Shown piece by piece: positions 33,309-39,801 of a stretch of 39,801 nucleotides of DNA (positions are counted from its first letter, which is position 1; every line of letters starts with the position of its first letter). The position numbers and the translations under genes were made by a program. The notes below the pieces were generated by a model. It did not search any database and was not told where the DNA came from. It worked only from the letters and a program-made list of their open reading frames with translations. Source of the stretch: Candidatus Nitrosopumilus sp. (lineage in GTDB: Archaea; Thermoproteota; Nitrososphaeria; Nitrososphaerales; Nitrosopumilaceae); the NCBI GenBank assembly GCA_029864235.1, contig JAOTTW010000007.1, positions 1 to 39,801 on the forward strand, written 5' to 3'.

Positions 33309-34133
33309 TTATTCTTTAGCACGCCATATTACACGCTGAGGGAATGGAATTTCAATTCCAGCAGAATCAAGTGCTTTTTTAGCAACTTTGAGTAATTTTG
33401 GGCCAACTTCATCCCAATCCTCTCTAGGATGCCACACCAAAATTTCAATATTTACACTTGAATCAGCTAATTCATTTATCCTAAATTCAGGTTTTGGGAT
33501 CATTAAAACAAATGACATGGACTTGTAAATTTCTTTTTCAATAACAGATATGGCACCATCAATGTCTTCTTTGTATGCAATTCCAACTATAGCATCGGAT
33601 CTTCTAACAGGAGTGGAAGTAAGTGATCTAATATTAGAAGTAAAAAATGATTCATTTGGAACTCTGATAATTGTTCCATCAAATCGCCTAATTCGAACAG
33701 AGAAAGTGCTAATATCCAACAAAGTTCCAGAAATATCTGAACCAGGTAGTTCAATTTTGTCACCTTGTTTGACAGGTTTTTCTATCATCAAGAAAATTCC
33801 TGAAATTAAATTAGAAACAACAGACTGGGTTGCAAAACCAATTATAATTCCAAATATACCACCTGCAACAAGTAGTCCTGATAAATCAAGACCTGTTGAA
33901 GACGTAAACACTAAAAATGCAAGAATAATTATTCCAAAATATATGAGCTTGGCAAGATTCTTGGCAGTATCTTGAGGTAATTTTGGAGCATAATACTTTG
34001 TAAAAATTAGTCGAACTATTCTGGCAAGAATTATTCCAACTGCCATTATTATTCCCCCAATCAGAAGCGAAAGGAGAGTGAGGCTTTCTGTAATTTCTAT
34101 TTCATTAAGACTCTGTAAAAATTCCAATGTCAT
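33309..34133 (-). CDS. MscS-family mechanosensitive channel
   Basis: A 274-residue small-conductance mechanosensitive channel. Two or three N-terminal helices (residues 18-42, 62-78 and 82-115) end in the pore helix with Gly/Ala/Ser-rich GLLVAGGIFGIIIGFATQSVV. The MscS beta domain follows with PVKQGDKIELPGSDISGTLL near residue 140, then the C-terminal alpha/beta cap (DAIVGIAYKEDIDGAISVIE). The start overlaps the stop of the DUF432 gene by one base (TGATG), so the two are translationally coupled. It relieves turgor on hypo-osmotic shock. The conserved pairing with DUF432 suggests that DUF432 modulates the channel. Confidence 0.93.
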   Translation of the reverse strand: MTLEFLQSLNEIEITESLTLLSLLIGGIIMAVGIILARIVRLIFTKYYAPKLPQDTAKNLAKLIYFGIIILAFLVFTSSTGLDLSGLLVAGGIFGIIIGFATQSVVSNLISGIFLMIEKPVKQGDKIELPGSDISGTLLDISTFSVRIRRFDGTIIRVPNESFFTSNIRSLTSTPVRRSDAIVGIAYKEDIDGAISVIEKEIYKSMSFVLMIPKPEFRINELADSSVNIEILVWHPREDWDEVGPKLLKVAKKALDSAGIEIPFPQRVIWRAKE

Positions 34134-34891
34134 CAGTCTACACCCATATCCATTCGTTTAACAGGAATAGTACTTTCATATGTTGGTGCCAGAGTCCAAT
34201 CCGTTTGGGCAGGTTTTGAGAAAACATCAAGAATTTCCAGAGTAAGTTTTTTCCTTAAAACTGCAGTAACCGAATCAATAATAGCTCTTGAGTTTTTATA
34301 ATAAATAGAGTTATCAGATATTGGAAAAACTATTTTAGAAATAGAATGTCCTTCATCCAAATCATTTTGAAGATTAATTTTTAAAACTGCATTTACAAAT
34401 GGGATAGAATCTTCATAGGATTCAACTATCTCGGATTTGGCATATTTACATAAAGTACCAGATTCAGGCAACCCATAAAGGCCAAATCTAGAACTTACGG
34501 GGTCACAAGTAAACCAATCCAAAGAGTCTTTATGTTTGTCATGAACTATAAACACACCTATTTCTATTGGACAGCGAGCAAAGATTGTGGCTGCAGATCC
34601 CTCAGATAAAAAAATAGGAGTGTCCAAATCCAAATAAACATAGTTGGTTCGTCTTGCAGGATAATTCAAAGGCCTTATCGGAGACAATTCAATTGTAAGT
34701 TTGTTAGACTTTGTAGGAATCATTTGTTCAGAGATGTTATCCTCAGTGTCTTTTCGGTTATATGAAAAAACGTTTTCAGAAATTCGTTTAATTTTTATTT
34801 CTATGTTAGGAAGTAAGATATCTTCTGAATCAAAAATTGTGTAAATACCATATTTCGAATAATTATGTAATTCAGAGAAAGTTTCTTCCAA
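34133..34891 (-). CDS. DUF432 protein, partner of MscS
   Basis: This 252-residue protein of the archaeal DUF432 family starts at TTG 34891. It has no membrane helix and is acidic overall. Conserved-looking stretches are LSPIRPLNYPARRTNYVYLD near residue 70, FARCPIEIGVFIV near 104, and FGLYGLPESGTLCKYAKSE near 136. The family has no known biochemical function. It precedes and overlaps MscS by one base, a gene order repeated in other archaea as I recall, which supports a linked role such as channel control. A cytosolic sensor or cap is inference. Confidence 0.85.
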   Translation of the reverse strand: MEETFSELHNYSKYGIYTIFDSEDILLPNIEIKIKRISENVFSYNRKDTEDNISEQMIPTKSNKLTIELSPIRPLNYPARRTNYVYLDLDTPIFLSEGSAATIFARCPIEIGVFIVHDKHKDSLDWFTCDPVSSRFGLYGLPESGTLCKYAKSEIVESYEDSIPFVNAVLKINLQNDLDEGHSISKIVFPISDNSIYYKNSRAIIDSVTAVLRKKLTLEILDVFSKPAQTDWTLAPTYESTIPVKRMDMGVD

Positions 34892-35000
34892 CTTGCTAAC
34901 TTGCTAAAAATCTTGAATTTATTTGATATGATTTCAGATGGGAGTTTTGGATGGCGGTGCAGATACTAATGGAAAAGTAGATTTTGCCTTTTAACCAAGA

Positions 35001-36230
35001 TTACGTGCTAATTTTAGATTGTTTTTGAGATGCATTAATCAAAGAGACTACATCTCGATCTCTTAGCTGATAATCTACTGGCAATCTCAGATTATATCTT
35101 AAATCCTTTCCATAAAGAAGGCCTTTTGTTAGATCCGTATGAATCTCTTTTGCAAGGTCGCTAATTGTGGCACCATCCTTAAGTAAAATTAAGTCAGGCA
35201 AAACACGTCCTTGTTTATCTGCAAGATTTTTTTCATCAGCAACAGGATAAATAGAATTCATCTTTAATAATTTGAAAACTGCAACATTTATCGCAAATTG
35301 TACTCCGGTTCTCATATATTCCCCCATTATTCCTTTTTTAATAAAATTAAGTGCATTGATTTGTTTGGCATTAAGTTGATCAGAGCGTATGATGTCAAAC
35401 TGTTCAGATCCAGGAGAGTATTTAATTAATCCTTTTTGTTCTGCACGTCTTAGACTAAATTCACTGTCACCACTAACAGGGATTACAATTGAATTATTAT
35501 ATCGTTCACGTAATCTAGCAAAGTTTTTGTCAGCCCCAGCAACGTCAATTTTATTTGCGACAATTAATGTAGGTTTAGAGATTTTCCTCAGTCCAATTGC
35601 AAATTTTTTACTATCATTAATATTGAAATTATCAAATTCTTTTTCGTCTAGTTCTGTTGCAATGAGCGTTTCTTTGATATGATTTTTTTGTACACCAATT
35701 CCACGAAACAAATCAGTTAGTGCATCAGTTAAATCAGAGTTTGCTCTAATGAGTTTTGAGATTTTATCTCTATTTCCCTCTAAAATTTTCAAATACCACA
35801 TTGCTAATTCTTCTTCAATATCGGCAAAATCAGAAATTGGATCACCAGATCCAGGCTCAGTGATTTTTCCAGAAGAATCTATACCTCCTGATGCATCAAC
35901 TACATGTAACAAAGCGTCAGATTGAGCAGCTATGGAAAGAAACTGATTGCCAAGTCCTTTTCCTTTCCACGCATCTTTTATGAGTCCAGGTAAATCGATC
36001 AGTTCGATGGGGACATATCTCCAACCATCAAGACATTTTGAATTATTGGGATTGTCTTGTACTTTGAATTCATGATGAACACATAGAGATATTGCATGTG
36101 TAGTACCAGAAACAGATTTTTTTGTTGTAAAGGGGTATGAAGAAATTTCTTCAGAAGATAAAGTAGCCGCGTTAAAAAAAGTAGTTTTACCAGTGTTTGT
36201 TTTACCTATTAATCCAAGTTTAATTGTCAT
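35001..36230 (-). CDS. ychF: YchF/Obg-family GTP/ATP-binding protein with TGS domain
   Basis: The 409 residues contain a P-loop with GKTNTGKTTFFNAATL (8-23), the YPFTT switch I, DLPGLI switch II, and the NKID-type specificity motif (VANKIDVAG near residue 226). A helical insertion of about 80 residues with LIRANSDLTDALTDLF is typical of archaeal members. The C-terminal TGS fold begins near residue 335. Archaeal YchF homologues with an insertion containing CVHHEF and NSKCLDGWRYVPIELIDLPG match closely. These proteins interact with ribosomes. Nucleotide preference (ATP or GTP) is not resolved by sequence. Confidence 0.95.
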   Translation of the reverse strand: MTIKLGLIGKTNTGKTTFFNAATLSSEEISSYPFTTKKSVSGTTHAISLCVHHEFKVQDNPNNSKCLDGWRYVPIELIDLPGLIKDAWKGKGLGNQFLSIAAQSDALLHVVDASGGIDSSGKITEPGSGDPISDFADIEEELAMWYLKILEGNRDKISKLIRANSDLTDALTDLFRGIGVQKNHIKETLIATELDEKEFDNFNINDSKKFAIGLRKISKPTLIVANKIDVAGADKNFARLRERYNNSIVIPVSGDSEFSLRRAEQKGLIKYSPGSEQFDIIRSDQLNAKQINALNFIKKGIMGEYMRTGVQFAINVAVFKLLKMNSIYPVADEKNLADKQGRVLPDLILLKDGATISDLAKEIHTDLTKGLLYGKDLRYNLRLPVDYQLRDRDVVSLINASQKQSKIST

Positions 36231-36271
36231 GAATTAATAGTAATTTCAGAATATTTATCTCTGCCTAGATT

Positions 36272-36630
36272 TCAATTAAGAAAAATTTTCTTTTGCTTTT
36301 CAAGTGTGCAAGTTAATTCTCTCATTGCCCACTCTAGATCATTAACGTCTTTCTTTGAGAGTGCACCATTCCATTTTTCCAAGATGGTAGAAGATATTTC
36401 CGAACAATTGTACAAAAGATTCCAAAAGGATGATGTTCTGCAGTGGCAAAAGCAAGTTCTGAAACATCATTTAATCCATTTTTTGCTCCTGCAAGAGAAG
36501 TGATTTGCTCTCCAAAAATTTTGATGATGTTATTTTCAAGGTCCTTTTCAACCTTGATGGGAATATTATTTTTTTCATATCGTTTAACTAACTCAAGTAA
36601 TTCATTGTAAAAATTTTCAAAATTTGGCAT
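36272..36630 (-). pseudogene. small helical protein interrupted by a -1 frameshift
   Basis: From the ATG at 36630, one base after the stop of the CoA-binding gene, the frame reads a plausible helical protein up to FATAEHHPF. The same frame then gives unlikely sequence and stops at 36334. If one T is added to the T-run at 36424-36427 (minus strand), the frame continues as WNLLYNCSEISSTILEKWNG, then ALSKKDVNDLEWAMRELTCT, then LEKQKKIFLN and a stop at 36272. The total would be 119 residues. This could be a real frameshift, programmed slippage, or a base missing from the assembly. I do not recognise the family. Confidence 0.7.
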
Positions 36631-36631
36631 T

Positions 36632-37042
36632 TTATAGTAATCTCATATGCTCTGCAAGCATGCATCTGTTGAAAACTATCTTAATTCCTTCTTTTCGTGC
36701 AAGTTCTTCAGCTACGGGATTATGAATTCCTTCTTGTAGCCAGATAACTTTAGGTTTTTTCTTTATCGCCTCTTGTATTACAGGTAAAACCTGATCAGAT
36801 GGTCTAAAGACATCTACGATATCAACATCACTACCAATATCAGAAACTTTCTCATAACATTTTTTGTTGAGAATTTCATCAGTTGTAGGATTTACAGGAA
36901 TAACGTCATACCCATTATCAATTAGATATCTAGGCACATAATGTGCTGCTTTATTTTCATTTTTTGACATTCCAACAACTGCAATTTTTTTTAAGGATAA
37001 GATAGATCTGATTTCATCATCATTGTAAGAATCATGGTCCAT
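36632..37042 (-). CDS. CoA-binding Rossmann-fold protein (YccU type)
   Basis: The 136-residue protein is read from the ATG at 37042 (MDHDSYNDDEIRSILSLKKI). A frame open 26 codons further upstream adds a low-complexity stretch that does not fit the family. The CoA-binding domain has VVGMSKNENKAAHYVPRYLI near residue 25, then VIPVNPTTDEILNKKCYEKV. Its C-terminal half includes VIWLQEGIHNPVAEELARKE. Small single-domain CoA-binding proteins have no settled activity. The frameshifted gene begins one base after this stop, so the two form an operon. Confidence 0.9.
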   Translation of the reverse strand: MDHDSYNDDEIRSILSLKKIAVVGMSKNENKAAHYVPRYLIDNGYDVIPVNPTTDEILNKKCYEKVSDIGSDVDIVDVFRPSDQVLPVIQEAIKKKPKVIWLQEGIHNPVAEELARKEGIKIVFNRCMLAEHMRLL

Positions 37043-37147
37043 GTAAAGTGTTACATAAAGAGTAATATAATTTTTGAATTTACAAAGTGATTTATCACCA
37101 AAAAATTTTTCCAAATACAATAATAATGCAGATAATAGTTGTATAGT

Positions 37148-38059
37148 ATGACTGAATCAATTTTAGTGACGGGTGCAACAGGATTTATTGGTTCAAACTT
37201 GGTTAATTGCCTAGTTAAAAAAAGATATCAAGTTTCATCTCTAGTAAGAAAAGGTAAATCAGGACATAGTAAGTCAAAAATAATTACAGGGGATTTAACT
37301 GATAAAAAAATTGATTTTGGCAATGAGCAGTATGATTGTGTTTTTCATTTAGCATCACACACACCACTTGAAAAAAATAAAACAATACTGCACAAAGTAA
37401 ATCTTGAAGGTACAAAAAATCTTTTTGATCAAATTAAAAACAATACTAAATCAATTTTGTATGTTTCAGGGCTGGGAGTTTACGGGGAAACTGGAGAAAG
37501 AGTTGTTGATGAATCTTTTTCCTATAATCCAAACACAGAATTTGTCAAAACTAGAATAATGGCTCAAAAATATCTTGAAAAAAATTGTAAAGAAATAGGA
37601 GTTGATTTTTCAGTAGTGCATTTTGGAGATGTTTATGGGTCAGGGGGATGGTTTTATGAGTTTTTAATTAAACGACTTTTAAAACATACATTTAGACTTC
37701 CTAAAAAGGGAGATTATTACAAAGGATTTGTTCATGTAGATGACGCAGTTGGCAGCATGATATCCATTATGGAGAAAAATAAGATGAATGATACTTACAA
37801 TGTAGTAGATTCAATGCCTACAAAATTTCGAGACTTTGTAAACTATACGGCAGACGCCATTGGGGTAAAACATCCTGGAAACGTTCCAGTTTTTCTAGCA
37901 AAAACAGTGTTGGGCGGAGATTTAATCAAACTTTTAACTACATCTATGAAGGTCTCAAATGAAAAAATATCCAAAATTTATAATTTTAAATTTCACTCAT
38001 ACAAAGATGGTATCCCAAATGTGATTTCAGAATTAAGAAATCAAAATCGTTTACAATAA
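37148..38059 (+). CDS. NAD-dependent epimerase/dehydratase-like SDR with altered catalytic dyad
   Basis: An extended short-chain dehydrogenase of 303 residues from the ATG at 37148. The TTG nine bases earlier is also open. The N-terminal Rossmann motif is VTGATGFIGSN (residues 7-17). SILYVSGLGVYGE near residue 102 keeps the catalytic Ser. The dyad position reads EFVKTRIMAQK, so F132 and R136 replace the usual Tyr and Lys of Y-x3-K. The substrate-domain VHVDDAVGSM and the C-terminal segments are normal. It may bind a sugar nucleotide without catalysis, or use other residues. Sugar-nucleotide chemistry is inference. Confidence 0.85.
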   Translation: MTESILVTGATGFIGSNLVNCLVKKRYQVSSLVRKGKSGHSKSKIITGDLTDKKIDFGNEQYDCVFHLASHTPLEKNKTILHKVNLEGTKNLFDQIKNNTKSILYVSGLGVYGETGERVVDESFSYNPNTEFVKTRIMAQKYLEKNCKEIGVDFSVVHFGDVYGSGGWFYEFLIKRLLKHTFRLPKKGDYYKGFVHVDDAVGSMISIMEKNKMNDTYNVVDSMPTKFRDFVNYTADAIGVKHPGNVPVFLAKTVLGGDLIKLLTTSMKVSNEKISKIYNFKFHSYKDGIPNVISELRNQNRLQ

Positions 38060-38092
38060 ATTATCTCAAATAGTAGAATATTTTAGTAAGAA

Positions 38093-38614
38093 ATGAAAAT
38101 TGACAGCATGGAAGAGCCTAAAGATCTTATAGTTCTTGGCGCAATAAAGAATGGAATTAAAAAGTTTGATAAAATTCAAAAAACAACCCAAATAGATTCT
38201 AAAGAATTGAATTCAATTTTAGAAAAACTTGAAGAAAGAGGAATGATACAGGTGGAGGGGAAAAAAGGATGGTTTGGAAAGAAAATTGAGATAAAAACCA
38301 CAGAAAAAGGAGCCAAGGAAGTTGAGGAAAGAGTGCATGAATTACAAGACAAATGGAACCAAATGTCTGCATTGTACAAAACAGGAGATAAACAAAAACT
38401 TCAACAATACATGGATGACAATAAATCATTTTTGCCAACTATGATGTTTTTTGGGATTATGGACATGATGATGTTTTCAATGATGTTTAGCATGATGGGC
38501 ATGGCAATGTCAGACTATGTTCCTGCAGAAAGCATCCCAGAAGGAATAGATGGAAATGATGGAATGGAGGGAGGTTTAGATGATGGAGGTTTTGACATTG
38601 ACATTGGTTTTTAA
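38093..38614 (+). CDS. winged-helix protein with Met-rich hydrophobic C-terminal part
   Basis: The N-terminal 75 residues form a winged helix: LIVLGAIKNGIKKFDKIQKT, then ELNSILEKLEERGMIQVEGK, then a GWFGKKIEIKTTEKG wing. A coiled-coil helix (VEERVHELQDKWNQMSALY) follows. A Met-rich hydrophobic stretch (about 118-143) contains FFGIMDMMMFSMMFSMMGMA and is followed by an acidic Gly/Asp tail (DGNDGMEGGLDDGGFDIDIG). The Met-rich stretch could bind copper or sit in the membrane. The helix-wing part resembles the protein at 30.1 kb. A metal-linked regulator is inference. Confidence 0.65.
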   Translation: MKIDSMEEPKDLIVLGAIKNGIKKFDKIQKTTQIDSKELNSILEKLEERGMIQVEGKKGWFGKKIEIKTTEKGAKEVEERVHELQDKWNQMSALYKTGDKQKLQQYMDDNKSFLPTMMFFGIMDMMMFSMMFSMMGMAMSDYVPAESIPEGIDGNDGMEGGLDDGGFDIDIGF

Positions 38615-38659
38615 TTATTAAAGTTTGTATTTTATACTTGGATTGAAAAGTAAAATTAG

Positions 38660-39661
38660 TTGATTTACAGTTCGTTTAACAATCCAGGGTTAGTCAAGGT
38701 ATTATATTTTTTAAAATCACACAATACGGAATACCTGTCAGGACAAGATTTGAGTGATGTTCTAAAAATAAGTAGAGTTGCAGTTTGGAAGCATATAAAA
38801 AAAATTAAAGAATTAGGTTACAAAATTGAATCAAAACAAAAACTAGGTTATAGATTGGAATCAAATTCAGAGAAATTACTTCCATGGGAAATTACAGAGG
38901 GTTCAAAAACTAAGATAATAGGAAAACAGGCATATTATTTTGATTCAATTGATTCAACCCAAAACCAGGCATTAACGATGGCTTTTGATAAAGAAAACAA
39001 CGGCGCTGTAATTGTAGCAGAAAAACAAACAAGTGGAAAGGGAAGGTTAGGAAGAAAATGGGAATCTCCAAAAGGAGGAATATGGCTTTCAATAATTTTA
39101 CAACCAAAGTTTGACATTGGGGTAACTACATTATTTCCATTGGCAGCATCATTGGCATTGTCAAATGCAATTGAGAAGACATCAAAAATCAAATCAGAAT
39201 TAAAATGGCCAAACGACATTACAATTAAAGGAAAAAAGGTGGCAGGAATTCTGGTTGATGTTTCACTTGAATCAAATAAAATTGAGAATTTAGTTTTAGG
39301 AGTGGGAGTAAATTTTGATGTAAATACTAAACAAATTGAAAAATCATTAAAAGGAACACCTAATTTTTATGGAGTTGCATCTCTTTCTCAACAAAATAAA
39401 AACACTAGACCAATAGAACTAGTTAATTCTTTTTTAAGTGAGTTAGAGAAGATCTATTTTATGCTAAATTCTGGAGATGTCAAAAAAATAATTGAGGAGT
39501 GGACAAAAAAATCATCAACAATAGGCAAAGAAATAGAGATGAATACAGAGAAAGAAAAAATCAAGGGGAAAGCAATAGGAATTGATGATGACGGAGCATT
39601 GATCATCTTAGAAGATAAAAAGAAGAAAAGAATCATTGCAGGAGATATTATCCATATCTAA
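38660..39661 (+). CDS. birA: biotin-[acyl-CoA carboxylase] ligase with N-terminal HTH (BirA)
   Basis: Attaches biotin to the carboxyl carrier protein of acetyl-CoA/propionyl-CoA carboxylase, needed for carbon fixation in this lineage. The 333 residues begin at TTG 38660. The N-terminal HTH (residues 15-60) has SGQDLSDVLKISRVAVWKHI, as in bifunctional BirA that represses biotin genes. The catalytic domain carries the biotinyl-5'-AMP loop GKGRLGRKWESPKGGIWLS near residue 128 and KWPNDITIKGKKVAGILVD near 176. The C-terminal SH3-like domain ends with IIAGDIIHI. No biotin synthesis genes are in the window. Confidence 0.95.
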   Translation: MIYSSFNNPGLVKVLYFLKSHNTEYLSGQDLSDVLKISRVAVWKHIKKIKELGYKIESKQKLGYRLESNSEKLLPWEITEGSKTKIIGKQAYYFDSIDSTQNQALTMAFDKENNGAVIVAEKQTSGKGRLGRKWESPKGGIWLSIILQPKFDIGVTTLFPLAASLALSNAIEKTSKIKSELKWPNDITIKGKKVAGILVDVSLESNKIENLVLGVGVNFDVNTKQIEKSLKGTPNFYGVASLSQQNKNTRPIELVNSFLSELEKIYFMLNSGDVKKIIEEWTKKSSTIGKEIEMNTEKEKIKGKAIGIDDDGALIILEDKKKKRIIAGDIIHI

Positions 39662-39676
39662 GAATATGAAATAGGA

Positions 39677-39801
39677 TTACTTTTTTGAGTATTTTGGTTT
39701 AGATTTTGGTTTAGATTTTGGTTTAGATTTTGGTTTAGATTTTGGTTTAGATTTTGGTTTAGATTTTGGTTTAGATTTTGGTTTAGATTTTGGTTTAGAT
39801 T
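39677..39801 (-). CDS. C-terminal part of a KPKS-repeat protein, cut by the window end
   Basis: On the minus strand the reading frame enters from the right edge and repeats K-P-K-S at least nine times. It then ends with KPKYSKK and TAA at 39677-39679. The underlying DNA repeat is a near-identical 12-bp unit. Lys/Pro-rich tails of this kind occur in histone H1-like and other nucleic-acid-binding proteins. The N-terminal part lies outside the window, so no function can be given. The other frames of the repeat either contain a stop in every unit or give unlikely sequence. It faces birA tail to tail. Confidence 0.75.
   Translation of the reverse strand, partial: SKPKSKPKSKPKSKPKSKPKSKPKSKPKSKPKSKPKYSKK
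39691..39801. repeat. tandem 12-bp repeat
   Basis: The unit ATTTTGGTTTAG is repeated at least nine times with no variation seen, up to the end of the window. On the minus strand each unit encodes KPKS. The perfect identity suggests recent expansion by slippage. The true number of copies cannot be determined here. Confidence 0.95.

Noticed and set aside
36306-36503. Plus-strand 65-codon frame overlapping the frameshifted gene
   Set aside because: It is antisense to the interrupted gene, and the minus-strand frames give the coherent helical protein.
39691-39801. Plus-strand reading of the repeat as DFGL or FWFR
   Set aside because: The DFGL frame is preceded by a stop with no start codon, and FWFR would be an implausible protein. 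The minus-strand KPKS frame ends in a sensible stop.
39691-39801. CRISPR array or centromere-like satellite
   Set aside because: The units are contiguous with no spacers, and the coding frame explains the 12-bp (4-codon) period.

Overview
The window (39.8 kb, very AT-rich, only 30-35% GC by eye) comes from an ammonia-oxidising archaeon of the Nitrosopumilus type (Thaumarchaeota/Nitrososphaeria). The evidence is a single-subunit thermosome, an archaeal AMP phosphorylase, an archaeal NadM, a YchF-type GTPase, many leaderless genes with a TATA-like box about 26 nt before ATG or TTG, and a methylmalonyl-CoA mutase split in two with MeaB beside it. The mutase belongs to the 3-hydroxypropionate/4-hydroxybutyrate carbon-fixation cycle of these organisms. 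No rRNA, tRNA, CRISPR array or intact mobile element was seen.

Layout. 0-8 kb: nucleotide metabolism (Prs converging on AMP phosphorylase) and stress or proteostasis genes (CBS protein, two UspA, thermosome, Hsp20, MgtC-like). 8.1-8.6 kb: a decayed APC-family permease. 8.7-11.1 kb: a large membrane protein with a spermidine-synthase-like domain. 11.2-19.8 kb: mutase large subunit and MeaB, then a 2.3 kb gene-poor stretch of small ORFs and gene fragments (a ribbon-helix-helix protein with a C-terminal frameshift, a DNA methylase C-terminus, a zinc-finger remnant), an M1 aminopeptidase, and the B12-binding mutase subunit. 19.8-28.6 kb: IlvC, NadM, a GTPase-less EF-Tu-like protein, a serine hydrolase, MetG, AhcY, a Rieske ferredoxin and several tiny zinc-ribbon proteins. 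28.8-36.2 kb: SPFH protein, NadE-CysS operon, DUF432-MscS pair, YchF. 36.2-39.8 kb: a frameshifted small gene, a CoA-binding protein, an epimerase-like SDR, a Met-rich winged-helix protein, BirA, and the C-terminal end of a minus-strand gene made of at least nine KPKS repeats that runs off the window.

How the genes connect. MCM with MeaB, and BirA (which biotinylates acyl-CoA carboxylases), serve the carbon-fixation cycle. Prs, AMP phosphorylase, NadM and NadE handle ribose phosphates and NAD. AhcY clears the by-product of methylation. Most of the window is ordinary core genome. The unusual parts are the decayed 13.9-16.2 kb island, the frameshifted gene at 36.3 kb, the KPKS-repeat tail at the right edge, the SDR with a changed catalytic dyad, and several symmetric DNA elements just upstream of small genes.
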